Origin: an uncultured Lactobacillus sp.
GTDB lineage: Bacteria > Bacillota > Bacilli > Lactobacillales > Lactobacillaceae
DNA: 64,000 nucleotides
Reading direction: 5' to 3'
Assembly (NCBI GenBank): GCA_937916845.1
Contig: CALFSK010000068.1
Span: forward strand, 62,001 to 126,000
In this document: positions 37,698-45,583 of the stretch, piece after piece
Numbering within the stretch: the stretch's first letter is position 1
Layout: each line of letters begins with the position of its first letter
Program-made: the position numbers and the translations under genes
The notes under the pieces: model-generated
Database searches by the model: none
What the model saw: the letters and a program-made list of their open reading frames with translations, nothing else
What the model was told of the DNA's origin: nothing

Positions 37698-38831
37698 ATG
37701 TTATTGACGCGCTTTATTCTTAACGGTGCGGGACTAGTTGCTCTGGTTGGTTATGCCGTCGTAGCACAATCAGACGTGGCGCTTGCGCTTGCTATTGCTA
37801 GTCTGTTAGTCCTGCTCAGTGCTTTTTTTGTGATGGCAAGTTTGCCTCAAACGCGCTGGTGGTTGACACTTGGGCAGCTTATTTTGGTGATAATGGCCGC
37901 GCTAAGAGATCCTGCGATATGGTTTACATTGCCATTGGTTATTTGGAACGGCGTTGCAGCTGAATCGTTTGAATGGTGGACGTTGGTTGCGTTTGGTAGT
38001 GCCTTACTGGTTGGCGGTTGGCAGCTCAGTCAGTTACCAGTAGCGGGTTGGTATGTAGGTTGGTGTTTATTTTTAGTGGCACTAACTTGGGCGTTTCAAC
38101 GTCAGGAACAGCGCCACCTGCAACTGTTAAAAACGACTGATCAAATGCGACGGGAACGTAATCACTACGCCACGCTCTTCCAACAAGGGGTCGATAATGC
38201 GAATGTACGTGAAAGTCAGGCCGCCGCGATTGAACGGCAGCGGCTTGTTCATGAGATTCATGACCAATTAGGGCATCAGTTGACTGGGAGTTTGATGCAA
38301 CTTCAAGCGGCAAAAATCAGTTACCGAACTGATCCTAAACAGGGCGAAGTTTTGTTGGATCACGCAACAGCAATTGTTCGTCAGGGTATTACCGATATTC
38401 GCCAGATTTTGCATACCGAACAACTTGCACAAGAGACTGTAAACGTTGAGCGGTTGAAGGGCCAGCTGCAACAATTTGCCGATCAGTACCATTTCAAGAC
38501 GCAATTTTTGTATAGTGGTGAACTGACCGTTATCACAGCATTACAGTGGCGTGTGTTTGCGGCTAACTTGCAAGAAAGCTTAACCAATACGTTAAAATAT
38601 AGCCAAGCTAGTAACGTGGTTGTTACGGTGCGCGTTTACCCGACGTTTATTCGGCTAACAGTTCAAAACGACGGGCAAGCAGCGCCTAACTATCAAACGG
38701 GACTTGGACTAACGGGAATGGCGGAGCGAACGGCTAACTCAGGCGGTCAGCTATTGGTCGATGGTCAGACCGGTTTCACGGTGACGACCAATTTACCACG
38801 TGAAAATCATGAGAAATCTCATGGGTCATAA
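37698..38831 (+). CDS. NarL-type sensor histidine kinase (HisKA_3)
   Basis: A 377-residue membrane kinase. The first 135 or so residues hold about five hydrophobic segments with little extracellular loop, as in intramembrane-sensing kinases. A HisKA_3 dimerisation domain follows with the phospho-histidine near 187 (RLVHEIHDQLGHQLTGS), then an HATPase domain (NLQESLTNTLKYS, GLGLTGMAERTANSGG). It pairs with the upstream regulator. No large sensory domain is present, so the stimulus may be the membrane or the adjoining transporter. Confidence 0.92.
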   Translation: MLLTRFILNGAGLVALVGYAVVAQSDVALALAIASLLVLLSAFFVMASLPQTRWWLTLGQLILVIMAALRDPAIWFTLPLVIWNGVAAESFEWWTLVAFGSALLVGGWQLSQLPVAGWYVGWCLFLVALTWAFQRQEQRHLQLLKTTDQMRRERNHYATLFQQGVDNANVRESQAAAIERQRLVHEIHDQLGHQLTGSLMQLQAAKISYRTDPKQGEVLLDHATAIVRQGITDIRQILHTEQLAQETVNVERLKGQLQQFADQYHFKTQFLYSGELTVITALQWRVFAANLQESLTNTLKYSQASNVVVTVRVYPTFIRLTVQNDGQAAPNYQTGLGLTGMAERTANSGGQLLVDGQTGFTVTTNLPRENHEKSHGS

Positions 38832-38834
38832 ATG

Positions 38835-38867
38835 AGGAATTGCACTGGGTGGCAATTCCATTTTTTT
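38835..38867 (+). terminator. Terminator between kinase and ABC genes
   Basis: GGAATTGC / GCAATTCC stem, 8-nt loop, T7. The ABC genes may therefore have their own promoter within 38868-38907 or depend on read-through. Confidence 0.85.
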
Positions 38868-38907
38868 ATACAATGGTTTTATCAATTAGAGACGAGGGGG
38901 TCTAACT

Positions 38908-39858
38908 ATGGCAGCGAGTTTATCAGATGGTTTAGTTGTCAAAGGTTTAACGAAACGTTTTGGCACCAAGGTAGCGGTAGATGATGTTAGTTTTGATATT
39001 GCACCGGGAAAAATTTTAGGGTTGTTAGGACCAAATGGTGCTGGTAAAACGACCACGATCAGTATGATTACCGGATTATTAAATAAAACTAGTGGCAGTG
39101 TGACGTTATTCGGTGAGCCGTTGACACCAACGAATACGGTGTTAAGACGACGCTTTGGGGTCGTTCCGCAAGATTTAGCGTTATTTGACGATTTGTCGGC
39201 CGCGGAAAATGTGCGTTACTTTGGTGGGCTGTACGGATTACGTGGTACGGCGTTAAAAGCTGGGGCTGACCGTGCACTTGCAGTCGTTGGTCTCAGTGAG
39301 CATCAGAATCAGCGACCAGCCACTTTTTCTGGTGGGATGCAGCGACGGTTAAACATTGCCATGGCGCTTGTCCACCAGCCGGAACTGATCTTTATGGATG
39401 AACCGACCGTTGGGATTGATCCGCAGTCTCGTAATTACATCCTAACGGCAATTGAAAAGATGCGAGCGCAGGGGATGACGGTTGTTTATACCAGTCACTA
39501 TATGGAAGAGGTAGAACGATTAGCCGATAAAATTGTGATTATTGATCATGGCAAGGTGATTGTTCAAGGGACTGAAGCCGAATTAGTTAACTTGGTGACG
39601 GCGGCTAAGCAAGTCTCAATTACGGTTGCTGAGCCCAAGTTGGTCGACGTGACCCCACTACTTGCCATTGCGGGTGTTCAACAGGCCACGGTTCAGGGGC
39701 AGGAGTTACAGCTAGTAACGGCGGTTGAAAGCAATCCCCTAAACCAAGTTCTGATGACGCTCATTGATCAAGGGGTCACGGTTGATCAGGTGGACCAACC
39801 GCAGATTGACTTAGAAACGGTCTTCTTGAATTTGACGGGCCGAAACTTAAGGGATTAG
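38908..39858 (+). CDS. ABC transporter ATP-binding protein (ABC-2 type exporter)
   Basis: A 316-residue ATPase of the drug/lipid/antimicrobial export class (DrrA-like). Walker A GPNGAGKTT near residue 44, signature FSGGMQRRLNIAMAL, Walker B LIFMDEPTVGID, H-loop YTSHYMEE, and a C-terminal domain of about 80 residues. GAGGGGG precedes the ATG. It is followed by two permease genes with 10- and 1-nt overlaps or gaps, forming one transporter. Confidence 0.92.
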   Translation: MAASLSDGLVVKGLTKRFGTKVAVDDVSFDIAPGKILGLLGPNGAGKTTTISMITGLLNKTSGSVTLFGEPLTPTNTVLRRRFGVVPQDLALFDDLSAAENVRYFGGLYGLRGTALKAGADRALAVVGLSEHQNQRPATFSGGMQRRLNIAMALVHQPELIFMDEPTVGIDPQSRNYILTAIEKMRAQGMTVVYTSHYMEEVERLADKIVIIDHGKVIVQGTEAELVNLVTAAKQVSITVAEPKLVDVTPLLAIAGVQQATVQGQELQLVTAVESNPLNQVLMTLIDQGVTVDQVDQPQIDLETVFLNLTGRNLRD

Positions 39859-39868
39859 GGGTGACATC

Positions 39869-40948
39869 ATGATTGGAACCATTATTAAACGCGTATTCGT
39901 ACAGGATTTACGAAACCGTTCGAATTACGTCTATTTTCTAATTTTACCAGTTAGTTTGATGGTCATCTTAGGTCTCGTGTTGCAAGGAACGTTTGCGACT
40001 CAGTTAGATTCTAAAGTTGCGCACGTCCATGTCCAGTATGTGGTAGACCACTCACAACAGGCGCAATTATTCGATAAAATGGTTAAACATGCAGATATCA
40101 CACACCTGGACTTTAAAAGTCAGCGTGATTTAGCACAAGCCAAAAACGTAGTGCGCACGCAGTCGAATACGGCGCTCGTTCAATTTGGGACGACTGTAAC
40201 GGTTCAGACGGCGAAGGGACTCAACGATTATCAAACGATTCTGTTAAAAAGTAGTTTAGCAGCAATTTTTCGACAGATGGGTTTGGTCCAAACGGCAATT
40301 CATTATCGCGGTAGGCTAGCAACTGTATCAACGAAAAAATTGGTGAAAATCAACCACGTGCAAGCCCACCAGTCCGCAACGTCTTTCCAGTATTACGCGT
40401 TAGCGATGATGGGGATGTTTATGTTGTATTTCTCAGAAATTGGGCTGGATATGTTTGGCAAGGCTCGGCGACAAAAAACGTTAGCTAGGGAGCTACTGAC
40501 ACCTGTGACCCGTGGAAAGCTACTCAATGCAACGGTGGGTGGTCATTTGTTATTCGGGTTGCTTGTCATTGGGGTTTTGATGGGAATCACAGCTGGCTTA
40601 TTTAAGATGCCATGGTCGCGAGCGCTTGGATTTACCTTGATCAATTTCAGCGGACTGATGGCGCTTTTCTTAATTGTCGGATTATTGATGGATACAATTA
40701 ATAGTCAGGTTGGTAGTGGCATCGTTCAAATTGTTATTCAGTTAGTCGCCTTTTTGGGTGGGGGCTATTTTCCAACGTCTAGTACGATGATGCAATTTTC
40801 ACCCCTAGGTTGGATTATGGGTCCCATGCGTTCAGCGTTGTGGACGACCAATTCACTGGATTGGTCAGGAGCCGCGTTAAACTTTGGCTTGGCGTTTGGA
40901 CTGTTGATCATCGTAAACTGGATTATTCGTCGTCGGGAGGTGTTTTAA
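39869..40948 (+). CDS. ABC-2 type transporter permease (first)
   Basis: A 359-residue permease: one N-terminal helix (about 23-43), a long extracytoplasmic segment (about 45-165), then five or six C-terminal helices, the ABC2_membrane_3 layout. Charged IRRREVF end faces inside. The TAA stop shares a base with the ATG of the second permease. It is paralogous in layout to the second permease, so the exporter is probably a heterodimer. Confidence 0.88.
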   Translation: MIGTIIKRVFVQDLRNRSNYVYFLILPVSLMVILGLVLQGTFATQLDSKVAHVHVQYVVDHSQQAQLFDKMVKHADITHLDFKSQRDLAQAKNVVRTQSNTALVQFGTTVTVQTAKGLNDYQTILLKSSLAAIFRQMGLVQTAIHYRGRLATVSTKKLVKINHVQAHQSATSFQYYALAMMGMFMLYFSEIGLDMFGKARRQKTLARELLTPVTRGKLLNATVGGHLLFGLLVIGVLMGITAGLFKMPWSRALGFTLINFSGLMALFLIVGLLMDTINSQVGSGIVQIVIQLVAFLGGGYFPTSSTMMQFSPLGWIMGPMRSALWTTNSLDWSGAALNFGLAFGLLIIVNWIIRRREVF

Positions 40949-42087
40949 TGCAAGCAATTTTGTGGTTAGTCAAAGAGCGAATCATTATTTGGAAGAATCA
41001 TCCTTGGCAAGTGTTGTTCTTATTAGCCGTGCCGTTTTTAAGCGTTGTCTTGTATTTACACACCTCGACGGGGACCAGTCAGGATAATTTAACACTAGGC
41101 GTTGTTGATCATGATCGGACAGCAACTAGTCGTTTATTAATCCAAGGGATGCGTCGCCGAACGACTGTGAAAATGTTGACCCATAAGCAAGAAGCAAAGG
41201 CGTTGTCACAACAAAATGTGATGGCAATTGTGACTATTCCAACTGGTTATCAGCAACGGATGGACCAGGGCGAACGGCCGGCGTTAACTTTGCGTGCCTT
41301 GCAACAAGGAACGCTCATTAACAATTTGCGGGACTCGGTAACGGCATCTGTAACGGATATCTTACAAGTACGTGGGTTGGCAACCAGCTCGGTGCCAATC
41401 AAACAAGTGGGGACGTACTTAGAGACGCATACGCCTCAGCTCAAATTTAGGCAAATTGATCAGCACGTGGCGGCACATGCTTTGACGCTTCAAATCATTG
41501 GTTTCCTGCTCATGATGATGCTGTACCAAGCTAACACGTTTGGAACACGGAGTCTGCAGCTAGAGCGCCGTAACAAGATTTATCAACGAACGATGTTAAC
41601 GCCCATTAGTCCCGCAAGCTACTTTGGCGGAACGGCGCTGTTTGGGCTGTTAGCAATGCTCGTTGAGGTGGTCTTAACGGTGATTGTGATGGTGGGTATT
41701 TTTAAAATCTCGATTGGCATGCCAGTTTTGACACTCATGGGAATCCTGTTATGGTTCGGTGTTTTAGCGGTGCTATGGTCCTTAGCGGTTGGCGTCCTAG
41801 CCAATAGTTCGGGGTTAGCGAGTGGTCTGCAAATCTTGTTGATTACGCTGTCGAGTTTATTGTCCGGCGCCTTGATTCCAATTTCGGTAATGCCGATAGT
41901 AATGCAGCGTGTTGCCATGATAACACCACAATATTGGTTATTGCAGGCACTGACCCAGCTTCAGATGGGGATGGTGACCGGAAAGTTTTGGGGGAGCTTA
42001 GCAATGGTCGGGTTATTTAGCCTCCTATGCTTTAGTTTGGCGATCTTTGGGTTCATGCGGCGGCAACGACAAGAGATTTTTGACTAA
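40948..42087 (+). CDS. ABC-2 type transporter permease (second)
   Basis: A 379-residue permease with the same layout: N-terminal helix (about 20-38), external domain with VVDHDRTATSRLL (about 50-200), and a C-terminal helix bundle with a TLSSLLSGALIPISVMP segment typical of ABC-2 proteins. The start at 40948 has GGGAGG 8 nt upstream and overlaps the first permease stop (TAATG). No terminator follows directly; the promoter of the next gene begins 20 nt later. Confidence 0.88.
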   Translation: MQAILWLVKERIIIWKNHPWQVLFLLAVPFLSVVLYLHTSTGTSQDNLTLGVVDHDRTATSRLLIQGMRRRTTVKMLTHKQEAKALSQQNVMAIVTIPTGYQQRMDQGERPALTLRALQQGTLINNLRDSVTASVTDILQVRGLATSSVPIKQVGTYLETHTPQLKFRQIDQHVAAHALTLQIIGFLLMMMLYQANTFGTRSLQLERRNKIYQRTMLTPISPASYFGGTALFGLLAMLVEVVLTVIVMVGIFKISIGMPVLTLMGILLWFGVLAVLWSLAVGVLANSSGLASGLQILLITLSSLLSGALIPISVMPIVMQRVAMITPQYWLLQALTQLQMGMVTGKFWGSLAMVGLFSLLCFSLAIFGFMRRQRQEIFD

Positions 42088-42106
42088 CTATTTGTAAGCA
42101 TTCCAA

Positions 42107-42135
42107 TTGCATTCGGTCTCTGTCTGCGCTATAGT
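42107..42135 (+). promoter_or_regulatory. Sigma-A promoter of the Fe-S-like gene
   Basis: TTGCAT (42107-42112), 17-bp spacer, TATAGT (42130-42135). Confidence 0.7.
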
Positions 42136-42190
42136 AATAATTGTAAACAAGTTGTGTACAATCTATTAAGCGAGTGAGAAAGGGTGCTGT

Positions 42191-42601
42191 ATGATGAAGA
42201 TTAACATTAAAGATGACGCACAAACGTATTTGGCTGACAAAATTCCAGCGGGGAGTCGGGTAATTTTAACCGTTGATGATGGTTCTAATAAATATTCGAG
42301 CCTGGGTGGAAGCTGTGCGATTGGCAATAAGTTCCAGTTGGTTATCTTGAAAGATGCTGATCCCGCATACACGACGGTGCTCGAAAATAATGCGGGCTAT
42401 GATATGGCGACCGCACCCGCTGACGAAGACTTCTTAGGCAACGGTTTAAACATTTCACGTTGGCACAACGCTTTAGCCTTAAAGGACGATAGTGGCATGT
42501 TAGACGGTGCATTATCCGTTGTTGACTGGCGAAACGTGACACCAGAGACGGAAGCTGAACGGCGTGAAAAGATGGAAACGCTTGGCACTAAAATTTGTTA
42601 A
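42191..42601 (+). CDS. HesB/IscA-fold iron-sulfur cluster biosynthesis family protein
   Basis: A 136-residue protein of the Fe-S_biosyn (HesB/YqkB-like) fold: IKDDAQTYLADKI, VILTVDDGSNKYSS. Canonical A-type carriers need three cysteines (one central, CxC at the end); here only Cys42 (GGSCAIG) and the terminal Cys136 are present, so classical cluster binding is doubtful. The ATG at 42191 has AAAGGG 6 nt upstream; the next codon is also ATG. Monocistronic. Confidence 0.78.
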   Translation: MMKINIKDDAQTYLADKIPAGSRVILTVDDGSNKYSSLGGSCAIGNKFQLVILKDADPAYTTVLENNAGYDMATAPADEDFLGNGLNISRWHNALALKDDSGMLDGALSVVDWRNVTPETEAERREKMETLGTKIC

Positions 42602-42620
42602 TCATAATTAAATCAATATA

Positions 42621-42658
42621 AAACAACCTTCAGAGAAAAATTTCTGAAGGTTGTTTTT
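42621..42658 (+). terminator. Terminator of the Fe-S-like gene
   Basis: AAACAACCTTCAGA / TCTGAAGGTTGTTT stem with T tail. Confidence 0.92.
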
Positions 42659-42756
42659 GTATTGATAACAAAAGGTTGAAAAGCGAGGCAAAAGACCGTC
42701 CGTTGTCTGCAGCTGACCCCAAGGCCCACTGATTCTGCCGGCGAAGCGCCATAATG

Positions 42757-42794
42757 AAAAACGAGCCCAAGACCTAGCTAGGTCTTCAGCTCGT
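42757..42794 (-). terminator. Terminator of the 57-residue gene
   Basis: On the minus strand a long stem centred on CTAG (AAGACCTAGCTAGGTCTT, flanked by CGAGC and GCTCG) followed by T residues. Confidence 0.85.
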
Positions 42795-42804
42795 TGCGGT
42801 AAAT

Positions 42805-42978
42805 TTATTTGTTGTCGGCGTCTTTTTTGGCGGTTGGCTTAGTAGTTGTGCGCTTCGCGTGTTCGTCGATAGTTTCTTGGACGGCTTTAGTCGTTAACTT
42901 GTCTTTGTCATCGGGACCAATCGCAAACTTGTCGAACAGTTTGTCGAGGTTATCTTGACGTTGTACTTTTAAACTCAT
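42805..42978 (-). CDS. Small conserved acidic/basic protein (57 aa)
   Basis: A short gene, translated by hand: MSLKVQRQDNLDKLFDKFAI, then a charged middle (GPDDKDKLTTKAVQETIDEH) and a Lys/Thr/Ala tail (AKRTTTKPTAKKDADNK). It has a ribosome site (AAAGGAATGA) 8-10 nt before the ATG and its own terminator, so it is very likely expressed. It resembles small lactobacillar proteins grouped as the SPJ_0845 family, by memory and not by search. No function is known. Convergent with the Fe-S-like gene. Confidence 0.75.
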   Translation of the reverse strand: MSLKVQRQDNLDKLFDKFAIGPDDKDKLTTKAVQETIDEHAKRTTTKPTAKKDADNK

Positions 42979-43047
42979 ACAATCATTCCTTTCGCTTACC
43001 GCTTATCATAGCAAATTTTGGTTTGTTTGTCAGTTATTCGTCTTTTA

Positions 43048-43128
43048 TGCATAAAAAGGCCCCTTGAAGCTGTATAAATGGTTAATTTATGTATAAAATA
43101 AAGAATTTATCAAAAATACTTGCATAAA
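43048..43128 (+). promoter_or_regulatory. Cluster of four TGYATAAA boxes
   Basis: TGCATAAA (43048), TGTATAAA (43071), TGTATAAA (43090) and TGCATAAA (43121) occur in the same orientation within 81 bp upstream of and overlapping the -35 of the amino-acid transporter promoter. They resemble half-sites of the ArgR/AhrC arginine box. Confidence 0.5.
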
Positions 43129-43148
43129 TAATCATATGCGTCTATACT
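43120..43148 (+). promoter_or_regulatory. Sigma-A promoter of the amino-acid ABC transporter
   Basis: TTGCAT (43120-43125), 17-bp spacer, TATACT (43143-43148), 35 bp before the start codon. Confidence 0.75.
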
Positions 43149-43182
43149 TTACTCTTGTAAATTAAAGCAAAGGAGAACGCTT

Positions 43183-44658
43183 ATGAAAAAAAGATTTGGG
43201 TTGTTATTAGCTATTATTGTTGCCCTGTTCATGACGGTGGTTCCTCTGTCCACCCAACATGCCCAGGCGGCGGATAATTCATTAGAGAAGATTCAAAAGA
43301 AGGGGGTCCTCGTCATGGGGACTTCGCCCGATTACCCGCCGTATGAATTTCAAGCGACGGTCAACGGTAAGAGTACCGTTGTCGGGATGGATGTTCAGAT
43401 TGGGAAAAAGGTTGCCAAGGATTTAGGGGTTAAGTTAAAGATTAAGTCCATGTCCTTTGATTCCTTATTAGTTGCGCTTCAGACTGGAAAGATCGATATG
43501 ATTATTTCCGGGATGAACCCAACGCCTGCACGTCGTAAGAACGTTGATTTCACCCACGTTTATTATCAGGGTGGTTATGACATTGTTATCAATAAGACTG
43601 ACAAAGCCAAGTACAAGAACAAGGATTCTTTCAAGGGTGGTACGTTAGGTGCCCAAACCGGGACGACCCAATATAACGCCGTTAAGAAGCAAACCAAGAA
43701 TACGGCAAGTAAAGGGATGACCTCCCAATCTGACTTGATCTTAGCTTTACAAAGCCATAAGTTGGACGGGGTTGCGATGGAAAAACCATCCGCTGAAGCT
43801 TACACCTCTAATAATAAAAACTTAGTTGCAATTCCAAGTGACTTCAACATGAGTTCCGACGCAACGAGTTCTGCAATTGCGTTCCGGAAAGGTTCAACTA
43901 GCTTAGTAAATAAGGTCAACAAGTCAGTTGATCAAATTAAGAAGGAAAACCTAGTTAAAAAGCAATACTTACCGGTTGCCGGGAAGTATCTGAAAACCAA
44001 CACGGTTAACACGTCAATGGGTCACTACTGGCAAGCATTCGCAACCGGGGTTGAATATACCTTGATTATTACCGTATGTTCCGTCTTCTTTGGTTTCATC
44101 ATTGGGATTTTATTAGCCCTTGCACGGACTGCCAAAGGGAACATCTTCAAGACAGCGTTGCGGTGGGTATCAACGGCCTACGTTGAATTCATCCGTGGGA
44201 CGCCGATGATGGTTCAAGTGATGTTCGTTTACTTCGGATTAGGCCTCTTCGTCAACTTACCAGCGTTAACTTCTGGGATCATTGCGATTTCACTGAACTC
44301 AGGGGCGTACGTGGCTGAATACATTCGTGGTGGGATCAATTCCGTTAATATTGGTCAAACCGAAGCAGCTCGTAGTTTAGGAATGTCAAATGGCGCAACG
44401 ATGCGCTACGTGGTCTTACCACAAGCATTGAAGAACATTTGGCCGTCACTGGGTAACGAATTTATTACCTTGATTAAGGATAGTTCAATCGTGTCGATCA
44501 TCGGGGTTACTGAATTGATTTATCAAAGTAACATTGTCCGGTCTGATACTTACCGTGGGGTAGCGCCAATCGTTGTGATTATGGTGTTATACTTCATCTT
44601 AACCTTCACGGCGTCACGGATCTTGAACTACTTCGAAAGGAAGATGCAGCATGACTAA
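43183..44658 (+). CDS. Amino-acid ABC transporter, fused substrate-binding and permease protein
   Basis: A 491-residue fusion. Signal peptide (1-30, ending AQA-AD), a family 3 solute-binding domain (about 34-265, [36 protein letters not shown]) and a His/Glu/Gln/Arg-type permease domain (about 285-490) with the [20 protein letters not shown] loop that contacts the ATPase. Such fusions (GlnPH type) occur in lactic acid bacteria and tether the binding domain to the translocator. Glutamine/glutamate or arginine/histidine are the likely substrates. Overlaps the ATPase gene by 8 bp. Confidence 0.93.
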   Translation: MKKRFGLLLAIIVALFMTVVPLSTQHAQAADNSLEKIQKKGVLVMGTSPDYPPYEFQATVNGKSTVVGMDVQIGKKVAKDLGVKLKIKSMSFDSLLVALQTGKIDMIISGMNPTPARRKNVDFTHVYYQGGYDIVINKTDKAKYKNKDSFKGGTLGAQTGTTQYNAVKKQTKNTASKGMTSQSDLILALQSHKLDGVAMEKPSAEAYTSNNKNLVAIPSDFNMSSDATSSAIAFRKGSTSLVNKVNKSVDQIKKENLVKKQYLPVAGKYLKTNTVNTSMGHYWQAFATGVEYTLIITVCSVFFGFIIGILLALARTAKGNIFKTALRWVSTAYVEFIRGTPMMVQVMFVYFGLGLFVNLPALTSGIIAISLNSGAYVAEYIRGGINSVNIGQTEAARSLGMSNGATMRYVVLPQALKNIWPSLGNEFITLIKDSSIVSIIGVTELIYQSNIVRSDTYRGVAPIVVIMVLYFILTFTASRILNYFERKMQHD

Positions 44659-45391
44659 ACCAGTGATTGAAGTTGAATCGCTCGCCAAAAGCTTTGGTGA
44701 TAATGAAGTTTTAAAAGATATTACGGAAAAAGTTGAACCCGGACAGGTGATCGTTGTGATCGGGCCTTCCGGTGGTGGGAAGAGTACCTTTATCCGGTGC
44801 TTGAACTTGCTTGAAACGCCCACGGCTGGAAAAGTGGCTTTTGAAGGTCAAGATTTAACGACTTTGGATCAAAAGAGCGTGAACAAGTTACGGGAAAAAA
44901 TGGGCATGGTGTTCCAAGGCTTTAATTTATTCCCTAACATGACGGTCTTAGAAAACATCAAGCTGGCACCAATGAAAGTTAAAAGTGTCGACGATGCGGC
45001 TGCTACTAAGCGGGCCCATGAGTTATTGAAACGGGTCGGTTTGGATGACCATGCCGATTCATTTCCAAGTAGTTTGTCCGGTGGGCAAGCACAACGGGTT
45101 GCCATTGCCCGTGCGTTAGCAATGGACCCTAAAGTGATGTTGTTTGACGAACCAACGTCTGCGTTAGACCCTGAAATGGTTGGCGAAGTGCTGAACATTA
45201 TGCAGGAACTAGCTAAAGACGGAATGACGATGGTCGTTGTGACCCATGAAATGGGCTTTGCCAAGGAAGTTGCTGACCGTATCTGGTTTATGGCGGACGG
45301 CTACATCCAAGAAAACAACACCCCGGATCAATTCTTTGCACATCCAGAAACGGAACGTGCTAAGGACTTCTTATCAAAGATTTTAATGTAA
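44651..45391 (+). CDS. Amino-acid ABC transporter ATP-binding protein
   Basis: A 246-residue ATPase of the polar amino acid (GlnQ/HisP) class: Walker [11 protein letters not shown]-loop [13 protein letters not shown], signature [16 protein letters not shown], Walker [16 protein letters not shown]-loop VVTHEM. The ATG has GAAAGGAAG upstream inside the end of the permease gene. It energises the fused permease. Confidence 0.95.
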   Translation: MTKPVIEVESLAKSFGDNEVLKDITEKVEPGQVIVVIGPSGGGKSTFIRCLNLLETPTAGKVAFEGQDLTTLDQKSVNKLREKMGMVFQGFNLFPNMTVLENIKLAPMKVKSVDDAAATKRAHELLKRVGLDDHADSFPSSLSGGQAQRVAIARALAMDPKVMLFDEPTSALDPEMVGEVLNIMQELAKDGMTMVVVTHEMGFAKEVADRIWFMADGYIQENNTPDQFFAHPETERAKDFLSKILM

Positions 45392-45424
45392 TTTAACAAC
45401 CCAGACCTATTTTATAGGTGTTTA

Positions 45425-45474
45425 CGCGGTTGCATGTCACGGAGAAATTCGTGTCGTGCGGCCGCGTTTTTTTT
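45425..45474 (+). terminator. Terminator of the amino-acid transporter operon
   Basis: Long imperfect stem beginning CGCGG and closing CCGCG, with CACG/CGTG at the loop, followed by eight T. Confidence 0.88.
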
Positions 45475-45583
45475 CCTAAATTAAAAAAATCAACATTTTT
45501 ATAAAAACGGGCGGATTGTTTGAGCCGTCTATGTTCAGGCGGTATACTAGTAATGCTAAATTAAAGTGAGAGGACGGCGCGTT

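Noticed and set aside
45425..45474. Reading the hairpin after the amino-acid transporter as a riboswitch of uvrC
   Set aside because: It has a T8 tail right after the stem, lies at the end of the upstream operon, and precedes the uvrC promoter region (TATACT near 45543).
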